Part shown: positions 1 to 10,217 of the stretch, in pieces | Layout of the letters: each line of letters starts with the position of its first letter | Position numbering within the stretch: position 1 is the first letter of the stretch | From: Mesorhizobium amorphae | Lineage (GTDB): Bacteria > Pseudomonadota > Alphaproteobacteria > Rhizobiales > Rhizobiaceae | NCBI RefSeq assembly: GCF_014843845.1 | Contig: NZ_JHQS01000126.1 | Span: forward strand, 1-64,000 | DNA: 64,000 nucleotides | Direction of reading: 5' to 3' | Made by a program: the position numbers and the translations under genes | Notes under the pieces: model-generated | Told to the model about the DNA's origin: nothing | Databases searched by the model: none | What the model saw: the letters and a program-made list of their open reading frames with translations, nothing else

Positions 1-44
1 GCAGAACGCTTGACTTCCAAGACAGTCGCTCTGGCCTGCCGGCC

Positions 45-67
45 ATCTCCCCCACGAGGGGGGAGAT
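45..67. repeat. Short palindromic repeat after gguC
   Basis: Perfect inverted repeat ATCTCCCCC-acga-GGGGGGAGAT, 8 bp beyond the gguC stop. This is a common intergenic palindrome in Mesorhizobium-type genomes. On the minus strand it could also form a stem at the end of the gguABC transcript, but it has no strong U-tract, so terminator function is only possible. Confidence 0.6.
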
Positions 68-74
68 CACCCCT

Positions 75-1067
75 TTACAGCGCCTTCACCGCCACCTTCA
101 CCGGCTTTTCGATCTCGAGAGGGTTGCGCAGCGGCAGGCCGAAATCCCCGGCTTCGATCTCGAAAATATCGCCGGCCTCGGTCCTGATGCCGTCAGCAAA
201 GGACAACGTCGCCGTGCCGAACATGTGCACATGCACGTCGCCCGGCTGGCGGAAGGCCGAATATTTGAAATGGTGGTGCTCGAGATTGGCGATGGTGTGC
301 GACATGTTCGCCTCGCCCGACAGGAACGGCTTTTCCCAAAGCAGCTTGCCGTCGCGAACGATGCGCGATGAGCCCCTGACGTCGGACGGCAGGTCACCGA
401 TCAGGATCTCTGGCCCGAACGAGGCGTTGCGCAGCTTCGAATGCGCCAGGAAAAGATAGTTCACACGCTCGGTGACATGGTCTGAAAACTCGTTCGACAG
501 CGTGAAGCCGACGCGAAACGGCGCGCCATCGTCGCCGATGACATAGATGCCGGCGATCTCCGGCTCCTCGCCGGCATCCTGGGCGAAGGCGGGCGACATG
601 AGGGCTGCACCCGGCGCCACCGCCATGGTGCCGTTGCCCTTGTAGAACCATTCCGGCTGCACGCCGGTCTGGCCCTTCGCCGGCTTGCCGCCTTCCAGCC
701 CCATGCGGAACATCTTCATGGAATCGGTGAGCTGCTCCTCGCCATCGGTGTTGAGCTTCTTGTGCATGGAATCGCGCGTCGCCGCCGAGCCGAGATGGGT
801 GAGCCCCGTGCCGGTGAGGTGGAGATGCGCGGGATCCGGATGGTTGATCGGCGACAGCAGCCGACCCTTCTTGTAGGCGGCGTCGAGGTCGACGGTCTCA
901 CCAAAACCCTTGCGCTCAATCAGCGCGGCGAGCCCGGTGCCGGTGCGCGCGGCCTCCATGGCCAGCGAATAGACGCTGCGGGCGCCGTTGATGATCCGCG
1001 TCTTGCCGCCGTTGCGGGCGACGACGCGGATCGTCTCGGCGTCGTCGAGGATCTGGGAGATCAGCAT
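75..1067 (-). CDS. gguC: AraD1/GguC family protein (FAH-like fold)
   Basis: A 330-residue protein resembling the AraD1/GguC family. This is a fumarylacetoacetate-hydrolase-like group whose studied members dehydrate 2-keto-3-deoxy-L-arabonate or related sugar acids. Features include HPDPAHLHLTGTGLTHLGSA near residues 77-96 and a C-terminal FAH-like core with the acidic stretch FEIEAGDFGLPL. The start at 1067 is preceded by GAGAGGGTAC. It is the last gene after gguA and gguB, separated from gguB by about 200 bp. Its place in the sugar-transport operon suggests it acts on an aldose-derived acid once sugar has entered. Family assignment is firm; the exact substrate is inferred from the family and operon. 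Confidence 0.85.
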   Translation of the reverse strand: MLISQILDDAETIRVVARNGGKTRIINGARSVYSLAMEAARTGTGLAALIERKGFGETVDLDAAYKKGRLLSPINHPDPAHLHLTGTGLTHLGSAATRDSMHKKLNTDGEEQLTDSMKMFRMGLEGGKPAKGQTGVQPEWFYKGNGTMAVAPGAALMSPAFAQDAGEEPEIAGIYVIGDDGAPFRVGFTLSNEFSDHVTERVNYLFLAHSKLRNASFGPEILIGDLPSDVRGSSRIVRDGKLLWEKPFLSGEANMSHTIANLEHHHFKYSAFRQPGDVHVHMFGTATLSFADGIRTEAGDIFEIEAGDFGLPLRNPLEIEKPVKVAVKAL

Positions 1068-1268
1068 GATGTACCCTCTCTCTGGTGCCTTGGCCCGGCC
1101 GCCTGCATGGCAAACCTTGACCTGCGCGGCTCGGGACCAATCCGCGCCACGGGTGAAACTCTTCGTCCGGATTGCGCTCGCAGGCCTGGTCCCTCGGGGG
1201 ACTTCTCTGCATCGGCGGGTTGCCGACGGCCGCGATGTGACCCGTATGCCGTCCTGGTTGCCTCGCCC

Positions 1269-2557
1269 TTAACCCTTGTTCTTGTTGTAGACGTCGAAGA
1301 CCACTGCGCCGAGCAGCACCAGGCCTTTCACGACCTGCTGCCAGTCGACATTGACGCCCATGATCGACATGCCGTTGTTCATGACGCCCATGATGAAGCC
1401 GCCGACCACCGCGCCGATCACCTGGCCGACGCCGCCCATGGCCGAAGCGCCGCCGATGAACACCGCGGCGATGACGTCGAGCTCGCTGCCGAGGCCCGCC
1501 GCCGGAACCGCTTGTCCGAGCCGCGCCGCGATGATCAGGCCGCCAAGCGCCGACAGCACGCCCATATTGACGAACACCATCAGCGTCAGCCGCTCGGTCT
1601 TGATGCCCGACAGCTGCGCCGCCTTGGCATTGCCGCCCATTGCGTAGATGCGGCGGCCGATCGTCATGCGTTTGGTGACGAAGACGAACAGCGCGATCAG
1701 CACGCCCATCACCATGAGTACGATCGGCAGGCCCCTGTAGCTGGCGAACTGGTAGACCAGGAACAGCGCCAGCGCGCTGGTCACCAGGGTCTTGACGACG
1801 AACAGCGCGAAGGGCTCTGCTTCGTAGCCATGCTGCTCGCGGGTGCGCCGTGCCCTGAGCCCGAAATAGGCATAGGCGAGCACCGCGACGACGCCGAGCA
1901 CGATCGTCGTCATGTGCAGCGTCAGGCCGCTGCCCATAATGGTCTTGCCGGCCGCATTTACCGTCGGTGGGATCAGCGTCAGGGGGCCGATGACATCCGG
2001 GATGAAGCCGGAGCTGAGCGCCTTGAAGCCGTCGGGAAGCGGCCCGACCGAGGATCCGCCACCCAGCAGCGCCTGGCAGATGCCGCGGAAGATCAGCATC
2101 CCCGCCAGTGTGACGATGAAGCTCGGTATTCGGTGATAGGCAATCCAGTAGCCTTGGGCCGCGCCGATGCCGCCGCCGATGATGAGGCAAATGATCGACA
2201 CCACCAGCGGATTGCTCAGAGGGCCGAGCGGCCAGATGACCATCATCATCGCCGCCAGCGCCCCGATGAAACCGGCGACGGAGCCGACGCTGAGATCGAT
2301 ATGGCCGGAGACGATCACCAGCAGCATCCCCAGCGCCATCACGATGATGAAGCTGTTCTGCTGCACCAGGTTGCTCAGGTTCACCGGCTTGAACAGCGTG
2401 CCGGACGTGGTGAACTGGAAGAATACCATGATGGCGATCAGCGCCAGGATCAGGCCGTATTCGCGCAGATTGGTGATCAGCGCCGAGACGGCAACGCGCG
2501 GTCCCGGCTGTACGTCTTCGGCGACGCCGCTTTTCGGCGCGGGAGCGCTTTCGGTGC

Positions 2558-2561
<4 letters not shown>
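1269..2561 (-). CDS. gguB: Sugar ABC transporter permease GguB
   Basis: A 430-residue integral membrane permease of the monosaccharide (CUT2/AraH-XylH) class. It has many hydrophobic segments from about residue 30 to the C-terminus and the signature GGLIIAARLGQAVPAAGLG followed by ELDVIAAVFIGGASAMGG, typical of XylH/GguB. The extra internal loop (RARRTREQHGYEAE) and the length above 400 residues match the XylH/GguB subgroup rather than the roughly 330-residue RbsC type. Its start overlaps the gguA stop by 4 bp, so translation is probably coupled. With GguA and ChvE it should form an importer for arabinose, galactose, xylose and similar aldoses. Confidence 0.92.
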
Positions 2562-4090
<1,529 letters not shown>

Positions 4091-4143
4091 CAGGAATTAA
4101 GCTCCTTCGAGGTCGGCAAAACAATACCGGGCTCGCTGGTTAA

Positions 4144-4175
4144 CGAAAAGGGGCCCTGCGTTGCGCAGGACCCCT
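4144..4175 (-). terminator. Attenuating hairpin between chvE and gguA
   Basis: Read on the minus strand, a GC-rich stem (AGGGGTCCTGCG paired with CGCAGGGCCCCT, one mismatch) is followed at once by TTTTCG. It lies between the chvE stop and the gguA start. It probably terminates part of the transcription, leaving more mRNA for the binding protein than for the ATPase and permease. Confidence 0.7.
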
Positions 4176-4191
4176 GTCCTTGCAACCGTGA

Positions 4192-5259
4192 TTACTTCAG
4201 TTCGTCGGCCTTGATGTAGCCGGAGTCGACGACCAGCGCCTGGTAGTTCGACTTGTCGACGTCATGCGGCGTCAGCAGGATCGAGGGAACGACCTTGACG
4301 TCGTTGTTGTAGGTCTTTTCATCAAGGCCGTCAGGCTTGCCGCCCGAGAGCACCTTGTCGACCAGACCGACAGTGGCCTTGGCCAGTTCGCGGGTATCCT
4401 TGAACACGGTCGAGTACTGTTCGCCCGAGATGATCAGTTTGACCGAGGCGGTCTCGGCGTCCTGGCCGGTCACGATCGGCCAGGGCTGAGCGTCCGTGCC
4501 GTAGCCGACAGCGCGCAGCGAAGCGGTGATACCGCGCGACAGGCCGTCATAGGGCGACAGAACGCCATCGACGCGGCTGCCGTCCGAGTAGTTGGCGGAC
4601 AGCAGATTGTCCATGCGCGCCTGGGCGGTGGCGGCCAGCCAGCGCAGCGTGCCGACCTTGTCCATGCCGGTCTGGCCGGACTTGATCTTGATCGAGCCGT
4701 CGTCGATCAGCGGCTGCAGGACGGAAATCGCACCATTGTAGAAGAAGAACGCGTTGTTGTCGTCGGGCGAGCCGCCGAACAGTTCGACGTTCCACGGCTT
4801 GGTGTTCGGGAAGCGCTCCTTGAGGCCCTTGACCAGGGAATTGGCCTGGATCACGCCGACGCCGAAATTGTCGAAGGTGGTGTAGTAGTCGACATTGGCG
4901 GTCTTCTTGATCAGGCGGTCATAGGCGACGACGACGACGCCCGCGTCAGCGGCCTTCTGCAGCGCGTCCGATAGCGTGGTGCCGTCGATCGAGGCGATGA
5001 TCAGCGCCTTCGGGCCCTTGGTGATTTCGTTTTCCAGCTGGCTGAGCTGGTTCGGAATGTCGTCCTGCGCGTACTGCAGGTCGACGGTGTAGCCGAGCGC
5101 CTCGAGCTGGGACTTCACGGCATCGCCGTCATTGATCCAGCGCTGCGAGGTCTTGGTCGGCATCAGCACGCCGATCAGGCCTTCGCCTGCATGCGCAGGC
5201 AGCGTCATGGCCGCGATGCCAAGGGCCGCCACGGCGGCCAGTGTCTTGATGATTTTCAC
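4192..5259 (-). CDS. chvE: Multiple-sugar-binding periplasmic protein ChvE
   Basis: A 355-residue periplasmic solute-binding protein with a Sec signal (MKIIKTLAAVAALGIAAMTLPAHA) and the Peripla_BP fold. Recognisable segments are GVLMPTKTSQRWINDGDA, YAQDDIPNQLSQLENEITKG and GVVVVAYDRLIKKTANVDYY, followed by ELFGGSPDDNNAFFFYNGA, all typical of ChvE/GguS and XylF-like receptors. In Agrobacterium ChvE binds aldoses and also feeds VirA signalling. No vir genes are seen here, so a role in uptake with GguAB is the safe call. It is the first gene of the operon and is divergent from gbpR, its known LysR regulator in agrobacteria. Confidence 0.93.
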   Translation of the reverse strand: MKIIKTLAAVAALGIAAMTLPAHAGEGLIGVLMPTKTSQRWINDGDAVKSQLEALGYTVDLQYAQDDIPNQLSQLENEITKGPKALIIASIDGTTLSDALQKAADAGVVVVAYDRLIKKTANVDYYTTFDNFGVGVIQANSLVKGLKERFPNTKPWNVELFGGSPDDNNAFFFYNGAISVLQPLIDDGSIKIKSGQTGMDKVGTLRWLAATAQARMDNLLSANYSDGSRVDGVLSPYDGLSRGITASLRAVGYGTDAQPWPIVTGQDAETASVKLIISGEQYSTVFKDTRELAKATVGLVDKVLSGGKPDGLDEKTYNNDVKVVPSILLTPHDVDKSNYQALVVDSGYIKADELK

Positions 5260-5456
5260 AGTAACTCTCCCTGGTTGATGGACGCGACACCTCGGGGCTT
5301 CGCGGGCCGCGCAGTCGAGCAGAAGCGCACACGGCGCTGCTGTCGTCTATCGATCTCCGGTATCCTCCCAATCGGCCCCGGGACGCAGATTTCAATCGAT
5401 ACGATTTTCCTCGTCATCGACCGGCACGCCCCAGGACGCGCGAAGGGTGTGTCCCT

Positions 5457-5472
5457 TTGACATAACTGTCAA
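5457..5472. promoter_or_regulatory. Inverted repeat in gbpR-chvE intergenic region
   Basis: Perfect palindrome TTGACA-taac-TGTCAA in the 295 bp between divergent chvE and gbpR. It could be an operator for GbpR or another regulator, or half of it may act as a -35 element. The rest of the intergenic region is comparatively A+T-rich near the gbpR side and holds no other gene. Confidence 0.4.
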
Positions 5473-5554
5473 ATGCGATCTTTGATGATTGCTATACCGA
5501 AACTGATATATGATTGAAAACAGATAGATCCTTCGACGGGAACAGGCGACAATC

Positions 5555-6544
5555 ATGGCGGCATTGCAAAATCCTTCTGGAATTTCCGGTAGTTACGACG
5601 AGCTGCCGGGCGACGGCGAAACCCTGCTGCGCAGCGGCCTGAGCCTGCGCCACATGCGCATGATCGCCGCACTCGACGATCACGGCCGGGTGAGTGCGGC
5701 CGCGCAGGTGATGAACATTTCACAGCCCGCAGCATCGCGCATGATCGCCGAGATGGAGGCAGTGCTCGACGTCAAGCTGTGCGAAAGGCTGCCGCGCGGC
5801 ATCACGCTGACGCCCTACGGCAAGGCGCTGGCCCGGCGCGCGCGCTCGATCCTGCTCGAGATGCGCGAGGCCGACCGCGAGATTTCCGAACTCAAGGCGG
5901 GCAAGGGCGGTTCGGTGTTCCTCGGCGCGGTGACGGCGCCCGCGATCGAGCTGGCGGTGCCGGCGATCCGCGAGATCCGCCGCATCTACCCGCGCATCGA
6001 GATCACCATGCAGGTCGAGACTTCCAACGTGCTGGCGCGCGAGCTGATCGCCTCGCGCCACGATTTCATCATCGCGCGCATCCCCGACGACCTCAATCCG
6101 CGGCTGTTCGAATCGCGCGTCATCGGCGTCGAAAAGGCCTGCCTGATCGTGCGACGCGGCCACCCGCTGAGCATGGGCAAGGCGGTGCGGCTGGAGGACA
6201 CCGCCGCCTATGACTGGGTCTTCCAGTCGGGCGGCTCGCCGCTGCGCCAGGCGATGGAAAGCAATTTCTTGAACCGCAACATCGCGCTGCCCGACCGCAT
6301 CCTCAACACCAGCTCGCTGCTGCTCACCCTGGTCATGGTGGCGCAGTCCGACGCCATCGCGCCGGTGTCGATCCAGGTGGCGAAATTCATCCAGAGCCCG
6401 GAAGGGCTGGCCGGCGCCATCGACGTCGTCCAGACCGAGTTCGACATCGAGGTCAGGCCCTACAGCCTGATCACGGTCAAGAACCGCGTGCTGTCGCCGG
6501 CCGCCAAGATGCTGCACGACTTCATTCTAAGGGAAGTGGGATAA
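5555..6544 (+). CDS. gbpR: LysR-family regulator GbpR
   Basis: A 329-residue LysR-type regulator. The N-terminal winged helix-turn-helix lies at about residues 28-90 (LSLRHMRMIAALDDHGRVSA, then NISQPAASRMIAEMEAVLDVKL), followed by a LysR substrate-binding domain. It is divergent from chvE, exactly as gbpR is in Agrobacterium, where GbpR controls chvE in response to arabinose, fucose and galactose. The N-terminus before the helix-turn-helix is slightly extended, which is normal for GbpR. Regulation of chvE-gguABC is inferred from this synteny. Confidence 0.88.
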   Translation: MAALQNPSGISGSYDELPGDGETLLRSGLSLRHMRMIAALDDHGRVSAAAQVMNISQPAASRMIAEMEAVLDVKLCERLPRGITLTPYGKALARRARSILLEMREADREISELKAGKGGSVFLGAVTAPAIELAVPAIREIRRIYPRIEITMQVETSNVLARELIASRHDFIIARIPDDLNPRLFESRVIGVEKACLIVRRGHPLSMGKAVRLEDTAAYDWVFQSGGSPLRQAMESNFLNRNIALPDRILNTSSLLLTLVMVAQSDAIAPVSIQVAKFIQSPEGLAGAIDVVQTEFDIEVRPYSLITVKNRVLSPAAKMLHDFILREVG

Positions 6545-6757
6545 ACGCTGGAGCGGATGGCGGTAGTCCTTGGACGTTTCCCAAAACCCGGACAACAGAT
6601 GAAGCGGTGATGCCCTCTGCGCCAAAGGCTGGAGCACGTGGCGGGGATCGAGCTTGCGCTAGTGTAACAGTACCGATCGGAAGGTTGATTAGCGCTGCCT
6701 TATGTTAACCATCTTGATGCTAGCGTTGGCGTCGCGAGACGAACGCGAGATCACAAG

Positions 6758-7204
6758 ATGGACAAAGATCTGATGCCCGCACGGATGTTGACGACCAGGG
6801 CGATGGGGTTCTTCGCCGCCGTCCTGATGGCGCTGCCCGTGAACGCGGAGACCGTGAGCGGCAATCCCGGTGGCCAGATCGTGAACTTCGCTTTGCATGT
6901 CGCCGAACTGCGCGTCGCCGAGGAGCCAGTGAGCTTTGACGGGGCATGCGACAGCGCCTGCACGCTCTACCTGTCCCTGCCCGCCGAGCAGCTTTGCGTT
7001 ACCCTGGACGCATCCTTTGGCTTCCATCTGCCCTATGGCGTCGGCGCTCGGCAGAATGTGGTCGCCGCCAACTACCTCATCTCGCAATACCCCGATTGGG
7101 TGCGGCACTGGATCGAGGAGCATGGCGGCCTGTCGCACACGATAATGCGGATGGGAGCCGAAGAGGCGGCAAAGCACCTGCCCCTGTGTGGAGTGCTGGC
7201 GTGA
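6758..7204 (+). CDS. Small exported protein, ClpP/COG3904-like
   Basis: A 148-residue protein with a probable signal segment (LTTRAMGFFAAVLMALPVNA) followed by a short domain with paired cysteines (FDGACDSACTLYLSLP) and FGFHLPYG. The pattern 'dSACtlyL ... fHlPyG' recalls small periplasmic ClpP-like proteins (COG3904), where G-x-C-x-S-A-C stretches surround the crotonase-like core. No enzymatic role has been established for this type. It stands alone between gbpR and the attachment-site scars; the preceding 213 bp hold no recognisable gene. Confidence 0.6.
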   Translation: MDKDLMPARMLTTRAMGFFAAVLMALPVNAETVSGNPGGQIVNFALHVAELRVAEEPVSFDGACDSACTLYLSLPAEQLCVTLDASFGFHLPYGVGARQNVVAANYLISQYPDWVRHWIEEHGGLSHTIMRMGAEEAAKHLPLCGVLA

Positions 7205-7239
7205 ACGTGGTCGCAGTGGCGCTGTTCGCCTTCGGACGC

Positions 7240-7279
7240 TGGAGCGGGTAGAGGGAATCGAACCCTCGCGTTCAGCTTG
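7240..7279 (-). repeat. tRNA-Gly 3'-end fragment (outer att scar)
   Basis: A 40 bp exact copy of the 3' end of the tRNA-Gly(CCC) gene at 23882-23921, including the encoded CCA and T-arm and stopping in the anticodon. The 5' half of the tRNA is absent, so this is not a functional tRNA. It is the outermost of two such copies and probably marks the left end of an earlier integration. Confidence 0.85.
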
Positions 7280-7325
7280 AGATCGAAGACCATCTCGTCC
7301 TTTGTGTCCATGGCCGACGCCGGCG

Positions 7326-8513
7326 CTACCACGTCAGAACCTCTTCGACATATCCACGTCGCATCCAGTATGGATACCTCAATCCCCGAACATCGGGATC
7401 ATTTGCGTAAAGCGATCGTACCGTATTCTGGTTGACTTCGTGGTTGATTGAAAGGAACGTATTCGTGTTCTTTCGAGCAAACCGCCAATATGCCTCGGCG
7501 GTTTCTTGCGACATCTCCGTCAGAGAGTCGACGTTGACGATCAGGTCATATCTTTCATCGATTTGATCGATCGCCGTAGCGGGCACTATACGAACCGGTG
7601 CAACTGATTCTTCCCCATGCAATCGAATACGCGACGTGCCGAGCGTCCGGCCGAGGAATGAAGCCTGCGCGGCATTGGTCAGGGGAATGTCAATGATTGT
7701 GTAATCCTTGATCCCAAAGAGGTCGGCAAAATAGGCTGTCCTGCCCAGCCCCGCTCCAATCTCCAGAACTTTGAAATTTGCTCGGCTTCTTGAGATCTGT
7801 CCAATTCGCCATGCCTGGTAGACCGCTTGCAACGCGCGGAACCCCGCGATTCCCCGCTTTGTGCTGAGCCCGATTTCATTTGGAAATGGATTGGGGAATT
7901 GCAGCTTGATGCTGAGCGTCTCGTCGATATCATCCAGTATCTGGTCGGCGCTTCGCGCATTGGCGTAGTTGGCGCCGACATCTGCAGGCTGCATTTCCGG
8001 ATAGGTCATACGACGCGCACCAATAGCTTCGGCAAGGCTGTTCAACATATCCATCAGCCACATCGCGTGGAGTTTTTGCCACGATATGGTGCCGTTGAGA
8101 CGGCGGACGACGAATTCGTGCGGTTCAACCTCGCCGGGCGGGGCTTTCGCAATATCGTCAAAGCCCCAGAAAAATGCTGTCTCGCTGGGGCGACCCAGCA
8201 CACGCGCGGCTTTGTCGGCATTGTCTCCAAGCAGGGCGTTGTGAACGTCGGCCTTGATACTGAACAAGGAGTGATCCCAAGCCGAACTTGTCGGCACAAA
8301 CGCCGCATATGCCCCGCGATACGCTGCCGTAATTCGGTCAACGAGACCGCTGTCATCCTGGGCCCCGACGTGCGGCGATTGCGCTAGGTCAGGAACGTCA
8401 CCTAATGGCATGCGGCTCAACAGCCACGCGAAATATTCTAAGGAATGTTCTTCTTCCACGGTTTGGACTGGCACACTCTCGGGGTTGGAAAACCAGCGCT
8501 TTAGGAATTGCAT
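7326..8513 (-). CDS. Putative sugar O-methyltransferase
   Basis: A 395-residue protein with a Rossmann methyltransferase core. Motif I is VLEIGAGLGRTAYFADL near residues 251-267, followed by DYTIIDIPLTNAAQ and a later LIVNVDSLTEMSQETAEAYW. This resembles putative sugar O-methyltransferases found in polysaccharide and nodulation-factor-type loci. The start at 8513 (MQFLKRWFS) is chosen over an upstream ATG because the extension has no homology-like features. Base composition is visibly lower in G+C than the flanking genes. It is the only gene between two tRNA fragments, so it is probably leftover island cargo. Substrate is unknown. Confidence 0.7.
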   Translation of the reverse strand: MQFLKRWFSNPESVPVQTVEEEHSLEYFAWLLSRMPLGDVPDLAQSPHVGAQDDSGLVDRITAAYRGAYAAFVPTSSAWDHSLFSIKADVHNALLGDNADKAARVLGRPSETAFFWGFDDIAKAPPGEVEPHEFVVRRLNGTISWQKLHAMWLMDMLNSLAEAIGARRMTYPEMQPADVGANYANARSADQILDDIDETLSIKLQFPNPFPNEIGLSTKRGIAGFRALQAVYQAWRIGQISRSRANFKVLEIGAGLGRTAYFADLFGIKDYTIIDIPLTNAAQASFLGRTLGTSRIRLHGEESVAPVRIVPATAIDQIDERYDLIVNVDSLTEMSQETAEAYWRFARKNTNTFLSINHEVNQNTVRSLYANDPDVRGLRYPYWMRRGYVEEVLTW

Positions 8514-8803
8514 GTGTGACGGGGCTCCCCTGTTCTGCCATTTGATCGCGCCGCATCGTGGGCGGGCTGAGATCACAACTTCCTGTTCTCATCGGGCTCA
8601 GCATGCAGGCGCGGCCAAGCCCTCGGAGGTACGGTCGAACGAGTTTCACGCCTGCCTTGCGGGTCATCCGCTGCATCGCCTCATGCAGAGTTGGCGTGAG
8701 CTTGAATCCTGACGTCAAAGCGACGGTACTTGCCGTACGGAGCAGCCGAAGGGAGACCTTGGGAGTGATCCCGGCGCCGAGCCGGACTGTCCATGCCAGT
8801 TGC
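8514..8803. other. Intergenic stretch without a recognisable gene
   Basis: About 290 bp between the methyltransferase start and the inner tRNA fragment. Short open frames exist on both strands but none has a convincing ribosome binding site or recognisable domain. It may contain the methyltransferase promoter and eroded remains of an older mobile element. Confidence 0.5.
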
Positions 8804-8850
8804 TGGAGCGGGTAGAGGGAATCGAACCCTCGCGTTCAGCTTGGGAAGCT
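8804..8850 (-). repeat. attL: tRNA-Gly 3'-end duplication
   Basis: A 47 bp perfect direct copy of 23882-23928, covering the CCA end, T-arm and anticodon loop plus the 3' strand of the anticodon stem. The match ends sharply at 8851. Given the intact tRNA and the integrase at the other end, this is the distal attachment site of the 15 kb island. Confidence 0.92.
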
Positions 8851-8881
8851 AGCCGGTTCGTTGCGAATCCAGAGACTTGGC

Positions 8882-8943
8882 TGTAAAACCGGCCAAAAGT
8901 CGCTCTTTTCAAATCAATAGCTTAGCTCGCGATTGTAAAACCG
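8882..8943 (+). promoter_or_regulatory. Putative integrase arm-binding repeats, left
   Basis: Two direct copies of TGTAAAACCG at 8882-8891 and 8934-8943, just inside attL. The same motif (TGTAAAAC[CT]G) occurs twice just inside attR. Paired short repeats flanking both core sites are the layout expected for arm-type binding sites of a tyrosine integrase. Confidence 0.6.
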
Positions 8944-8950
8944 GGATCCG

Positions 8951-9310
8951 ATGTCGATCATCCTCGTCGCCCTCATGCTTTCCGGTTGGCCGGTTGCCAT
9001 CGACGGCGACACCATCGTGCTGGACGGCAAGCATATCCGCATCGCCAACATCGATGCGCCGGAGATCGAGCACTACAAATGCGACGCCGAGCTGCGTCTC
9101 GGCCTGGTGGCGAAGAAGCGGATGGCCGAGCTGCTGGACAGCGGCCCGGTCACCGTGCACGAGGGCGACCCGGCGAGCGGCCGGCTGATTGATCGCTATG
9201 GCCGCACGCTGGCGACGGTCGAGGTCGACGGCAAGGACGTCGGCGAGATCCTGATCGCCGAAGGGCTGGCGCGCCGCTGGAACGGCAAGCGCCGCCCATG
9301 GTGCGATTAG
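8951..9310 (+). CDS. Thermonuclease (SNase-like) family protein
   Basis: A 119-residue staphylococcal-nuclease-like protein. The core reads AIDGDTIVLDGKHIRIANID followed by APE, then DRYGRTLATVEVDGKDVGE and LIAEGLARRW. The conserved metal and catalytic positions (D of DGDT, R of IRIANID, E of APE, R of YGRTLA) are present. It begins with a short hydrophobic segment (MSIILVALMLSGWPVAI) that may act as a signal or may simply be the first strand. Such small nucleases are common on rhizobial prophages and plasmids. It is the first gene inside attL and faces into the island. Confidence 0.82.
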   Translation: MSIILVALMLSGWPVAIDGDTIVLDGKHIRIANIDAPEIEHYKCDAELRLGLVAKKRMAELLDSGPVTVHEGDPASGRLIDRYGRTLATVEVDGKDVGEILIAEGLARRWNGKRRPWCD

Positions 9311-9335
9311 CAAACGGGGACTTTGCCCGGAACCC

Positions 9336-10217
9336 CTAGTCGTTGCGACGGGCTTCGTACGTGCAAAAAGTCCCAGTGTCCGCATGCTGGAATGAGCCGC
9401 CGCCCTTTTCCTTGACACCTTCGTAGTAAGCTTTTGCCGCGCCCAAACAGGCCCGCCTTGCAACTAAGCCCATCTTCCGACAGATGTTCTTCGTTTGCGT
9501 GTGGAAGTCTTTGTCACACTTGCTTTTGTGATAGTGGTAGGTGGTGGCCCCCATTCTGTAGCAAAAATCGTGCTGCACGCAGGCGGGACCGAAAACCCTG
9601 TCGTAGCCTGCAACAGGTGGGAACAACTTGGCCCAATCGGTGGAGCATTCAATCTCTTCTTTAGGTAGACAATTCCCGTATGGACCATCCGGATAGGCGC
9701 TACCCCTAGGTGGTGGCGGTGTAATATGCCACAATTGAGAACTGCTCTTGGCCTGGGGGCCGGCAAGAATTGTCCGGGTTTGGTTTTGGCTGCCAGACGC
9801 ATCAATGTAGGTCCCGTCGTCGGCTTGAATTGTATAGGCATTGGCTCCCACACGCGTGATGAGAAACTTCGCAGGATCGACCGCCGAGTCGGCCGCAACC
9901 GCCACCAAGCGTCCGTTTTCTACAGCAAGGTACCTACCGCTGTTCTTGTGGAGGATCGCATATGTCCCACGGGCCTTGCCGCGGATTAGTTGCCACGTCT
10001 CTTTGCCATTGGGAGAAGCTGCCACTTCGCCCGACTTCGAAATGTCCCAAGACCTGTCGGTGTTGAGTTGTACGATGCTCACTCTCGTTCGGTGATCCCT
10101 TACATCAGTTTTCTTGCTATCTTCTGATGCCGCCTCCTGCGAGAGCATAACCGCAAATACGAGCAGTATCGTTGAGCAAATGGTCCTGATGATAGGGTGA
10201 GGTCGTAAGCGGCCCAT
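9336..10217 (-). CDS. Secreted phospholipase A2-like protein with trefoil-like region
   Basis: A 293-residue exported protein. Residues 1-31 form a signal peptide (IICTILLVFAV-like hydrophobic core ending at AAS). Residues about 65-165 look like a beta-trefoil/fascin-type repeat region (WQLIRG, YAILHKNSGRYLAVENGRL, YTIQADDGTYIDASGSQ, LWHI). The C-terminal part carries the phospholipase A2 active-site motif CVQHDFCYR with H216 and D217, followed by KCDKDF and several cysteines. Family members hydrolyse the sn-2 acyl bond of phospholipids. The start at 10217 fits the signal peptide better than the ATG 11 codons upstream. It is convergent with the thermonuclease gene. Enzymatic activity is inferred from the motif. 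Confidence 0.72.
   Translation of the reverse strand: MGRLRPHPIIRTICSTILLVFAVMLSQEAASEDSKKTDVRDHRTRVSIVQLNTDRSWDISKSGEVAASPNGKETWQLIRGKARGTYAILHKNSGRYLAVENGRLVAVAADSAVDPAKFLITRVGANAYTIQADDGTYIDASGSQNQTRTILAGPQAKSSSQLWHITPPPPRGSAYPDGPYGNCLPKEEIECSTDWAKLFPPVAGYDRVFGPACVQHDFCYRMGATTYHYHKSKCDKDFHTQTKNICRKMGLVARRACLGAAKAYYEGVKEKGGGSFQHADTGTFCTYEARRND

Noticed and set aside
8398..8718. Alternative minus-strand frame upstream of the methyltransferase
   Set aside because: It overlaps the methyltransferase start in another frame, has no recognised domain and no ribosome binding site.
7240..8850. Two additional tRNA-Gly genes
   Set aside because: Only the 3' halves are present. The D-arm and 5' acceptor strand are missing, so they are attachment scars, not genes.
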